This document shows, one piece after another, positions 1 through 10,200 of a stretch of DNA of 13,566 nt. Under the pieces are notes generated by a model. The model searched no databases. It saw nothing but the letters and a program-made list of their open reading frames with translations, and was not told where the DNA came from. The number at the start of each line of letters is the position of its first letter. Position 1 is the first letter of the stretch. Made by a program: the position numbers and the translations under genes. The DNA lies in assembly GCA_004335635.1 (NCBI GenBank), contig QAXH01000453.1, positions 1 to 13,566 on the forward strand, in the 5' to 3' direction. The DNA is from Chloromonas sp. AAM2. Lineage: Eukaryota > Chlorophyta > Chlorophyceae > Chlamydomonadales > Chlamydomonadaceae.

Positions 1-32
1 AACTGCTCCAGAACTGGGAGTCCCAGAATTGT

Positions 33-66
33 CCCAGAACTGGCAAACATCTTTTTTTTTTTGGCA
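33..66. repeat. Copy A of a ~30-bp block with T-run (partner 550-579)
   Basis: Bases 33-50 are identical to 550-567 (18 bp: CCCAGAACTGG then CAAACAT). Both copies continue into a T-run (eleven T at 52-62, seven T at 567-573) and end in TGGCA. An 11-base tandem (GTCCCAGAAYT at 20-30 and 31-41) overlaps the start of copy A. Confidence 0.75.
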
Positions 67-549
67 TGGTGCCCACCCCAGGCAGTGTGTGATTGGCTTG
101 ATAGACTGGTCAAGAGGCATTAGGCGTGAGTCCAGCCAGTTTAGTGAGTTGACTGAGTCCAACCACTTGTGCACTGGCCTGTGTACACTGGTAGTCTTTT
201 GACAAGACAAGCCACCAACTTAAGAATGTGCAATTGAGTGTGACTGGGTCTGCAAATTGTATGGTTGCGTGTGTGGAGGTGAAATCTTTGTGTCACTGTC
301 AATGTGTGACATCCTGTTCTGGGTCTCTGGTAATCAGCCACCACTCTCACTGCCCATGTCCCAGTACTGGCAGTCACCACCGCCTACCAACACCAGCATC
401 AGCAACATCCCAGTGCCAGATGACACTGACTCAACATCACATTTACACACATTCATCATCGTTCAGAAAAACTTAGTAGAAACATGTCTTTTCAAAATAC
501 AACTTTTCCACAGAATTAGACACCTCGCCACTGGGACACAAGGAACTGC

Positions 550-579
550 CCCAGAACTGGCAAACATTTTTTTGTGGCA
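550..579. repeat. Copy B of the CCAGAACTGG/T-run block
   Basis: Same orientation as copy A, 517 bases downstream. AACTGCYCCAGAACTGG is also shared between 1-17 and 544-560, so the similarity extends a little to the left. Confidence 0.75.
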
Positions 580-629
580 GTCAAGTGTGTAACACAGGCT
601 GACGCCTGAACAGCTTGTGGGTGGCAGGG

Positions 630-634
630 TTACA
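630..634 (-). promoter_or_regulatory. Candidate TGTAA poly(A) signal of BTAF1
   Basis: TTACA on the plus strand reads TGTAA on the gene strand. It is the first such pentamer after the stop, 218 bases downstream. TGTAA is the established chlorophyte polyadenylation signal, with cleavage usually 10-20 bases beyond, so a 3' UTR of roughly 235 bases is inferred. A pentamer also occurs by chance, so this is tentative. Confidence 0.45.
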
Positions 635-851
635 TATCAGGCAAGAGTTGCATGGGCATACCACGTAAGGCCTGCACTCCCTGTCTTGTGATAGCAGGCA
701 TCTGCGTTCAATTACCCTGAAAGCCAAACCACAACTATGAAGCTTCTGGAGGCAGCTTTGTGTTATATGCAATTGGCTGATGACCCTGCTTGCACAAGGA
801 AAGCTGTGGCAGCCAGCCGCCATTGCTCGCCACATCCGATGTACTTAAGCC
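635..851 (-). other. Predicted BTAF1 3' UTR
   Basis: Sequence between the stop codon and the candidate poly(A) signal. No family-like protein is encoded on either strand and I see no strong hairpin. Its extent depends on the poly(A) call. Confidence 0.4.
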
Positions 852-1214
852 TTACCCGCTTGCACTGTCCTTCCCCAGCTTCTGCATGAACGCCGCCATA
901 TTGAACTGCTGCTCGTACTGCTGCTCGTCCCACAGCTCCCCCATTCCTGCCAGCATGGCCTGCAAGCCCGAACCCGCCTTTGCTTCCCCCTCCTTGCCGT
1001 CCCCCTTCTTTGCCCCCTGGTCCCCAAACAGGTCCAGAAGCCTGCCCGTATCCATTTCCGTAAGCGACACGTTGTCCTGGTTCACGACGGCGTTGGCCAC
1101 GTCTATCTTGAACTTCTGCAGGCCCATGACCCGCTCTTCCAGCGTGCCCCGCATCAGCAGACGGTACACGTTCACCGTGCGCGTTTGGCCCAGGCGGTGC
1201 GCCCGGTCCATGGC
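852..1214 (-). CDS. BTAF1: BTAF1 exon 22: motif VI arginine fingers and C-terminal tail
   Basis: The acceptor is TTCCAG|GC (phase 0). It ends at TAA (852-854) and encodes residues 1491-1610. [10 protein letters not shown] carries the two motif VI arginines. [27 protein letters not shown] and LLDLF are the family's post-motor segment. A Gly/Lys/Glu linker (1555-1571) follows, then the typical end [21 protein letters not shown]. The last seven residues extend just past the usual family end. The stop overlaps a donor-like GTAAGG (see findings). Confidence 0.96.
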   Translation of the reverse strand, partial: AMDRAHRLGQTRTVNVYRLLMRGTLEERVMGLQKFKIDVANAVVNQDNVSLTEMDTGRLLDLFGDQGAKKGDGKEGEAKAGSGLQAMLAGMGELWDEQQYEQQFNMAAFMQKLGKDSASG

Positions 1215-4200
1215 CTGGAAGGCAAGAAGCAACGTCGTGCACACAGGCATGTGTGTGCGTCGCTTGACGGTGATTCTGTGTATGTTTGCGCCACTGATAG
1301 CACTTTCGCACGCTACATGATTGACAATCATGTCTCAAGTGAGGCAAACAAACCAGCCTTCTGTAGCATCCTCCAACATGACGAGAATGTCAACCAGCCT
1401 ACGCCATGCATCAGGACGCAATAGAGAAAACCTGCTCAGTCAGAAGAAGCGGACTGTGGTAGTGGATGACCCGAAGTCAAGAGCACTGGCTAGACTCAAA
1501 CATCTCAAAAGCCAAGACCGTCTGCTTGCTATCACGTGATGCACGCAGCTGAGGAATGCCATTGACTCAGGCAACCGTCAGGCACTGCCAACACAGGCCA
1601 GGACTAGATGCCAGTTCAGTGCTGAGCCCTGCAAACGGGCTGAACAATCTATGGCCCCAAGCCCGTGTGCCCTACCTGTAGATCCTTCATAGGGTTCCAG
1701 TCGTGTTCAAGGAACACCACAGTGTCTGCTGACGTGAGGTTCAGCCCCAGACCGCCCACCGCAGTGGTCAACAGCAGCACGTCAATGGTGGGGTCGGAAT
1801 TGAACCGCTGCAGGCCAGCAACAGGACACAACATCAGACGACTCACCAATAATATCACCAACCTATGACAAGCACAGCCATTTCATATCTGTACAAATAA
1901 ACATCCATCCACCAGCTTCTGAGATCACATCTAGATTTGCCCTGCCGTTCAAATAAGCAGCAACCTGATCACAGCAATCTAACTATCAACCTTGGCATGC
2001 AAGCTTCAGCAACGGATCGTTCTCGCCTGCCATGCGACTGTGAATGATGAGCAGTTCCTGGCGTGTACCTGCACGATGTTGAAGCGCTGGCTTGGCTCCA
2101 CCGCGCCGTCCAGCCGCAGGAAGGACACCCCAGCCGGGGAGAGCACGTCCCGCTCAACCAGGTCGAGCATGCCCTTCATCTGCACGTGCACAGCACAAGT
2201 AACAGTGTTTGTGTGTGGAGGGGTGCTTGGTTTTGGAGTCGTTACACATCAAAAGCGCTTTTACACACTATTGGATGCAACAATCAGACAATCAGACCAA
2301 CTGGGTGCTCGAATTTGTTTCAGTCTTGTGGCCAGAAGCTGAGCTTGCAGTGTTTGGTGTGCCACGGGTTCCGGGCCAGGCTGTCACAGCTTCACATGGC
2401 AGACCTAGTGCGTCGTCACCTGCCCTAACTGACACACACCCGAGCTACTTTCACAGGCCCACGTGCTGTTGTTCGATACCCTAAGAACAATCCCTTCTGA
2501 GTGCCTAGGTGTTTGGCCAGAGCAAGCCGTCAAACCGCAGTCACCAAAGAACTGTGTAATAGTGAACAATGCCTCGCTCGACCCGTCCTGCCCGTCGGCC
2601 TGACCTGTGCGAACACCAGTAGCCTGTGCCCTGCACCCGAGTGCCCCTCCTCCTCCTCCTCCTCCCCCGCCCCGCCGCCCTCCTCCCCCTCCGCCGCCAC
2701 CAGGCCGCACTGCACCAGCAGCTCTCGCAGCGCCTGCAGCTTGGGCGCGTGTGACAGCTCGCGCAGCGCCCGCTGCACGGCGGTGTCGGTCATAGCGGGA
2801 CCCAGGACCTTGGACACGGCAGCTCTGCGCCAATACATCAAGGCACGCTCACACTGCAGTTTGAGTGATGTGCTGAAATGAGAACGCTCAAGCACACGAC
2901 AATGGTCAAGCCTGTCATGTACGGCGCATTTCATGGCGGGAAACATGCCCATGGACTGCTTGACATCATGCCAGCATGGAGTAGATGTGATGCAACATAA
3001 GCCCACAATGATTCTGGCCAAGCGAGACACGCTACTCGCCTGCGCCATCTTCCGTTTCACTTACTATAGATGAATAATGACACGCACTGCCAGTGCAGCT
3101 ACCAGCCAAGTATCCCTGAAATCGAGCCCGTCACCCTGCTACACCTCATGATATGCAGCACTTGCAGCTTGTCGGCTATGAGCACCATAGCTTACCATCT
3201 ATTGCCGTTCGTATCACCAGCTATACATGCCTCTACATGTGCCTCTACGTGTGCCTCTAGTCATGCAGTACGTGATAACCTGTGCTCACTTGTGTGCAGA
3301 GTGTGTCATGTCCAGTACGAGCGCGGGGTGCGAGCACAGCCGGCGCATGTACTGCAGCGCCTGGAACACGTGCACCGCCCCACCACCGCCCGCGTCCGCC
3401 CCGTCCTCCGCGGCGCGCTGCAGGGCCAACGCAGCCTCGCCTGAAGCCTGCAGAGCATGGTGACACTCAGTCCCAAGCCATGAAGTCATGGGCCGGGTAC
3501 GATCGACTGTGTATTTATCGAGCACCAAGACTCCAGCTTGTGACAGCACAGGGCATGTCTGCTGAGCATTGCCTACCACGACCAGCACTGTCGTGTTTGA
3601 GCTTCACCAAGACTCCTGCTTGCGATACAAGTTATTGAAGCTGAAATGAAAGCAGTGGTGTACCGGCTAGGAGCCTCTGGCAGCATGCACCCATCTTTGT
3701 GGAATGGGATGGGCGAATCGACTCCAATGAAACCACATACATAGGGCATCTCTTGCAGCCTGCAGGCGTAACTCTACTGTTGCCATACCTGGCTTGCTTG
3801 GAAGTCGTCGTAGAGTGCAGCCTGCAGCGGCGACATGTCGCAATAGATGTCCTGCACTATCTTGGGCGGCAGGTCGGCCAGCACCTGGGCCTTGGTGCGG
3901 CGCAGGATGAACGGCATCACCTGCAGGCAGGAGGGAAGAAACGGGTGCCAAGCAACAGTGGGTGTTGAGCGATACAAGTGGATAGCAATGAAGCTGTGCT
4001 GAAGGCTACCAAGGCGCTGGTAAACAGTTGCTGTGTTTGCCCAACACGGCATTGATTTATCCCATGTGCCTGCTGTGCGTGAGCATGTGCCAACACCACG
4101 GACAATAAGCACACATTGTGGGTGTGCACACCTCCGTTTAAACAAGCGGATCAATTTATAGCCAGGACGACAAGTGGGAAGCAGATGCAAGCAATAGTGA

Positions 4201-7200
4201 ATGTAGACAGTGGCCTGAAAACGCTTTGTTCTTGGCAAGCTTCGTGCTGTCGAGTTTTTACTTTTCCATGATAAAAGTTATACCGTTGAAATGCGCTCCC
4301 CGAGTCCCAAAACGACACGCACAAACACACAGTGATGCCACCCCTCCTGCGCACCTGCTTGTGCAGTGCATCCACCGCCAGCAGCCCTGCCTCAGCCTCG
4401 TGTGAGCCCTTCTTGCTGTACTTAGCGGCCTGTGCAACGGACAGGTTGTTTTGACGGCTTCATTGCTGCACAACAAGCAATGGCAAAGCCGCCACAAGAG
4501 CCCAACCAACAACGTAGAAGTGCTCCAGCCGTTGGTTTGCTTGGTTCAAGGTGGCATACAGTGTCAAGACCATCAGTCAGTCTTACAAGCAAGTGCTAGG
4601 GAGTTGCGTTTTCAAGCAAGTAACTATCAGCGCGGTCAAATTTTGTTCGTGCTAGCCTCGGAGGTGCAAGATGATCGCCACAAGGAATATCATGTTCAAA
4701 ACAATGCTTCGAGTGCTTGGGGGCTGCGAATGCCATGTGATGATGGTGGTGTTGGCGCCAGGCCCGTGCGAGCGACTGACTGTGGCTGCTGCCTGGCCTG
4801 CCTTACTTTGAGCGCCCTCCCGTATCGCGCGTTGAAGTCCTTTTCCGAGCCCAGGAAGCCGGGCATCAGGAACTCAAACAGGGACCAGAGCTCCAGCACA
4901 CTGTTCTGGATGGGCGTGCCACTCAGGATCAGCCTGCAGGACAGAGGGAGCACAAGGGAACAGCAGCCACGCTCTTGGGGTAACTACTGCATGGCAAGCA
5001 GGCAAGGCACGGACACTGCACGCTGTGCGCAGCATGTGATGATGCTACATAGGGCCCGGCCTGGCAACTTAGGGACCATTCCCTGCCCCTGTAAGTGTAG
5101 TGGTCACTGGACTTTTACCTGTGTGATGCCACCACCTTCCGACACGCCTGTGCAATCTTTGTCTTGTGGCTCTTGATCACGTGCCCTTCATCCAGCACCA
5201 CATACAACCACCGTCGAGCCGCCACCCACGCCACATCCGCCTTCAAATGCTCGTACGATATCACCATCACATTGGGCACTGCTCTGTCTGACCCTGGCCC
5301 TAGGGCGCCCGCTTTGTCCCACTGTGTCTCAAGGCGCCGGAGTGTGGCTGCCCTGTCGCTTGGCCCACCGCACACAGCCACAGGCCTCAGCACTGCTGCG
5401 TCCAGGAAGCGAGTGATCTCATGCACCCAGTGTTGCACGAGAGTAGAGGGGCAAACCACCAAGCAGGGCAGGGCAGACCGGGCAGCGCTGTCCGCACGCC
5501 CCTGTTGCAACTCAGCCTCCTGCAAAAAGCATACCGTTTGCTACTGAGCTGCTGTCATATGGACAAATTTGGCTGCCCATGCGATACAAAGAGGATAAGC
5601 TGACAACTAGGCTTAGCAAGAAATGCAGTAAGGGTGCAAGGTGCTCACAAGGGTGAGGTACTGAGTGCCTTGTCAACGGTGTTGGGTAATCGAGCTAAGC
5701 TAGGCGGTCAGAAAAGCAGGTTCCTTGTAAAACTTGCTGCAGTCCATTTGTATCAAGAACACTCCATAACAATCAGTCCACATCGCCGCTTGGTAGGTTC
5801 AGGTGTGAGCTGCCACACCAGCGCACCTGCTCTACAAGCGCTGAAGCCATGATGCAGCTGGTCTGGAGCGTCTTGCCCAAGCCCTGCGAGGCGATACAAC
5901 ATGCGCACACACACACCCAAAGATCAGCACCAAGTGCATAGGTGAAAAATGGAAGGCTGGCACCTAGTGGCTACAGAGAACAGACTTAAACTCAGGGTTG
6001 TGAACACCGGCAACCAAAGAGCAGTGTAATTCAGTGTGAGAGAGTGCCTCAGCTACAGTACATGCCCGAGTCTGCATGCCATCAGCACATCACTCTCCAT
6101 GTCCTCACCATGTCGTCTGCCAGCACTCCATGCAGGCCAAAGCGTTTGAGGAAGGCCAGCCAGTTGACACCCTCCTGCTGGTAGCGGCGGAGCGTCACGG
6201 AGGGCGCCACGGGCAGGGGGTGGTCCTCGGCACGCCGGTTGTCAAGCAGCTGCAACGCGCACACGCATGCACACGTGAAGCTGTGCCCTCCAACCACATT
6301 TCCTCGGTCCATTCATTGCCATTGTTACATGCATGCCTTCAACCCCTGCGTCCTCCACTTGTCGCAACACTCAGTGCACACTCTTCACTCCCTGTCAGTG
6401 ACCAATGGCGCAACAGGTGCCCTTGCGCCCTGCCCAGCCCAAACCCCAGATGGTTTCCCCCGCAAACGAGCAGAGCCCAGCTTGCTCTTGCATGCTTCCT
6501 GTGGCAGTGTGCCATGGGCCATGGCCCATGGCAGACACCGCACTTGAGGCCAAGCTGATAGCCGTCAACAATCTTGCCAGTCGCCAGCTGAGCGCAGCAC
6601 ATGGATCGTGAGCACTTCCGCACATGAGTCCACGTGTCCTAGACTGACCTGCATCTGATGAGGTTTAGCTGTGCTCCTCTCATTTAGGGCTGTCCAATCA
6701 GGACCTGTTCAATTCAGGACCTGTGAATCAGGACCTGTTCAATTCAAGCAATTCCTTGTCACTTGTCATTGATTCCTCATGCCCTGTCCCTTATCCCTTG
6801 CCCCCTAGACAACTGACCTGCACCAGGAAGATGGAGTCCTTGGCTGCGGCTGCCAGCTGGCCGTCGTCCAGCCCCTGTGGCAGCGGCAGACCCTGGGCCA
6901 GCGGCACCAGCGCCACCAGCGAGCCAAAGCAGCGGGAAGCACGCGCCCTGACTTCAGCACTGCTGTCACTCATGCACCGCAGCAGCGGCACAACAAGCAG
7001 CACTACGTACGGCGCCAACTGCCCGCCAACCTCCACAGCCAACTGAACAACTACCTCAACCACTCCTAACCGAACGGCAGCGTCTGCATGGCCCAGCCGT
7101 GGCACAAGCATGCTGAGCAAGGGGGTCATGAGCTGCCCCAGCCATGCCTTTGCCAGTGCTGCCAGGCAGCGTGCAGCTGCCACCCTCACTGCTGAATTGC

Positions 7201-10200
7201 TCGAGGATGAACACGTGCAAGCGTGTGTAAGCAGCTGCTGTAGGTTGGGAACAAGAGCTGGAGCCACGTGAGGTCCTACCACCCGCAGGATCTGCAGGCA
7301 CGCAAAATTAAGACATATCCCACACCATCCGCACAAAACCAGGAAATGCATACGCTGCCTACTGGCCACTGCATACGGAGTGAAGCCGCATTTGTGAAGC
7401 CTGCATTGCCTGAAACTGCTGACTTCGATTAGTTGATGTCTAGTTAGCCCAATGCTAGTGCACTTGCAGTGTTTACTTGTAGCACACATTTGGTTCAGAT
7501 CAAGTGAGAAAACCAGCGCACCACCAATCAGTAGGCTGGTAGTACCTGCAACGCGTGGATGATCGCCTGCAGTGCTTCCGCAGTCGCAGGTGCCGCTTCG
7601 GCTTGTGGTGCAATGATTGCCTCCGCCCCCGCCAACGGAACGCTCATGAACTGCCACAGAGACGGCAGGCGAGCAAACAGCGACTCGGAAAACACACGAC
7701 ACATGGACGTCAGTGCAGCCTCGGCGCCCAGCCGGGCGATGCGGGAGGCAGCCGCTTCTGGACTGGCTGCTGCTGCTGCAGCTGCTGCCGCGTCCACCAC
7801 CAGAGCGGCTGCTGCAGCTGCTTCCGCTCCACCACCGTCTGCCGCGTTGTCTAGTATGGGCTGCTGACTGGCGCCGCTGGCGCCGCTGCTGCTTGCCTTG
7901 GCGTGTGACTGCTGGCGGTCAAGCATCTGGGACTCTTCTGCAGCGGGTGCAGGGCACAGGGGAGCACAGAAGCCTTATAGCGGGACAAAGCGGTTTTCAA
8001 GGGTTGCCATAGAACAACAAATCGCCACGTGGGGCAGACCATCTTTACGCCCACGAACAGTGTCCCCATCACCAGGTGTGACATTTGTCAGTACAGCAGT
8101 GTGACTTTGAGTGCGGTTGGTCTTGCACCAGAGATGGCCTATGGCATAGACAGCAAGGCAGCAGGCACGGGTCTGGGTGACTCATCTAACAGCACCTAAA
8201 CACATCACGTGCAAACAAGCCACCACGAACATTAGCTGATTTATGCATCGCCCCACCTACACTAAAATGAGATCACACAAATGTAAAACGACGCACACAC
8301 CGACCTGCAGCCCAAGGTTCTGCAGAATCTGAGTAAGCAAACCAAATCTACAACCAGCATGCAATGGCGAACATACACGCACGCCCTCACTTACCAGCCG
8401 CGACTGCTGCGGCTGCAGCACTCGGCACCTCTGCCGTGTCCCCGCACGCCATGATGCACACGTTGCGCACGAGCTTGTCGTTAGGTGAGGGCGTGCGTGC
8501 AGCGGCCAGCAGCAGCAGCTCCGCCACCGCATCGCCACACAGCGTCTGGAGCAGTGGCTCGGGCTCCTTACGCAGAGCAGCCATCAGGGGCTGTGGAGCG
8601 CAAGCACGAGGCAGATAAGGCATCAGGTACTTGAAGCAGCATAGCAGATTCGTAACAACACATGCACTTGTACCAGCACAGGTTGACACCTACTGCGCCT
8701 GAGACTGTGATCACACAGTAAACGTCAATTTGAAGGGCAACAAACGGCACAGCAAGACCCCAAGGTGAAGAAACTACGCCACCCTGACAGCGCACGGGTA
8801 AGCAGCAGCTGTGGGCAGAAGGGCAGACACACTACCCTCGTGAACCACTGCCAACTCCCTGCATTGTCCACATCAACATGACAAGCCAGCCCATGACACG
8901 GCCCCTGACGCGTCTCGCAATCATGTGTATCCACCTGCATCATGTCAGCGCACCTGCAGCACTAAGTTGAGTCTCGCGGGCAGCTGGCAGCTGCGCACCA
9001 GTGCCGCTGCGCACGTGCACAGGGTGGCCATGTGCAGGTGCTGCTCGAAGGTGGACAGGCCGGCGGTGAGGGAGGCTACGCGCTGCTGCGCTGCAGTGAC
9101 CTGGGGCACACGGGCAAGGGAAAACGACACATCAAGCACTCCAGGCGTTGATAGAGCTGATATCAGTGTGTCTGACCAAAAGAATCGGCCATGGGGGCAA
9201 CAGCACCAGGGAATCAACATACGAGGCGTTGATAGAATGTGATTAGTGTACCGAACAGTCCTTAGCGCCTCCAACCCTCACCGTGCAATAACAAACGCAA
9301 AGGCAGCTGCTCGTTGGGCCTCAGCAATGTCATGGGCACGAAAAGCCTGTTGCTAAGGCATTAACGGCTTGACGCCCCATGAGCACAGGCGCCTCAATAC
9401 CACGCTCACATGCACCAAGCGTGAACGCCAGCAAGCCAGCTCTTCCCTGGCACCCACTCTGCCTTTCTTTGCTTAGAAACGTTGCTTGCACCGAACACAG
9501 ATTACACCAGGAGAGCCTCCATGCACGAAACCCCTCACCGGTGAGTCTGCCGGTGTGGCCGGCACCTGCGCCAGCAGTGCGGTCGCCTCCTCCGTGGACA
9601 GGCGCTCCACGGGCAGGTCGCCGGGCGTGCGCAGGAGCCACCCAGCTGACATGCACGCGCCGATCAGAGAAAGAACCTCACGACTCAACTGAACGGACAG
9701 GGCAAGGCATACACACCATAGCACTAGTATGAAAGTTGTTATGATAAGAACCGATATATTGACTTGTTCCGTTTGCGCAACTAGACCGCTCATGTACGGG
9801 CAGGCAAAGCGCTATAGCACCCACCAATGTGGTGTTGTGATGCAATTGCTTTCCTGTGCAGCGTACTCCTTGTTGAGTTTGCTGATGCAAATGTGATGCA
9901 CTTGCATTGGTGTTGTAGCTGCCTTGAAGCAGGAAAGGTCAGACCACAACGGCAGGAGCACACCACATGTGTGCAGAGCTTTGTATCGGGCCAGCCTGAT
10001 GTAACTGAAGTTACCAGTTCTTGCTCCGCATCGACAGTACATACCTGTGTATAGTAAGAATGTGTCTCTGCATACGGTTTGTCGGAGGCTGGCAGCAGAG
10101 GCCGGCAGGCAGTGGGCACCACCAGGGGGGCCTGCAGCGCGGCCAGCAGCGGCGGGGAGGAGCAGACCGTCGTGCGCTCGGGCTGTCTGGGGTCGGCAGC

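Larger units (their letters stand above)
1..629. other. Intergenic stretch with CCAGAACTGG-type repeats, no gene seen
   Basis: Short open frames on both strands give no recognisable protein. CCAGAACTGG occurs at 8-17, 34-43 and 551-560, with the palindromic variant CCAGTACTGG at 361-370. A plus-strand TGTAA at 588-592 could belong to a gene converging from the left, but there is no coding evidence for one in the window. Confidence 0.5.
6250..6817 (-). other. Intron 11 (568 bp, phase 0)
   Basis: The second longest intron. It contains a perfect 24-bp palindrome (6510-6533) and a 30-bp-period tandem (6696-6746). Donor GTCAGT, acceptor GTTGCAG. No coding evidence. Confidence 0.9.

Noticed and set aside
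95..108. 14-bp match GGCTTGATAGACTG also present at 10436-10449
   Set aside because: With about 13.6 kb compared with itself, a 14-bp match has a chance expectation of roughly 0.3 under equal base composition, and the flanks do not match.
257..592. Plus-strand open frame of 111 codons in the intergenic stretch
   Set aside because: No recognisable motif, a composition unlike the coding exons here, and it runs through the repeated CCAGAACTGG block.
790..1320. Plus-strand open frame of 176 codons
   Set aside because: It is the antisense shadow of the GC-rich last BTAF1 exon and does not resemble any protein family.
1790..1809. GGTTCAATTCC on the minus strand, a match to the tRNA internal B box
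   Set aside because: It is coding sequence of exon 21 (RFNS). The flanking bases do not form a T-stem, and there is no A box or acceptor stem.
4451..5176. Plus-strand open frame of 241 codons across intron 15, exon 15, intron 14 and part of exon 14
   Set aside because: It lies antisense to exons with unmistakable Snf2 motifs. The translation is Cys/Arg/Ser-rich without any recognisable domain, and it ignores the splice boundaries. Best explained as chance.
6791..7702. A single 303-codon minus-strand frame that merges exon 11 with intron 10
   Set aside because: Only residues encoded by 6818-7291 match BTAF1. The upstream half is intron read-through; a CTGCAG acceptor at 7292 and the phase match with exon 10 set the true edge.
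7744..7845. CTG/GCN trinucleotide run as a free microsatellite
   Set aside because: It is in frame inside exon 10 and encodes the alanine-rich linker, so it is reported as part of the coding region.
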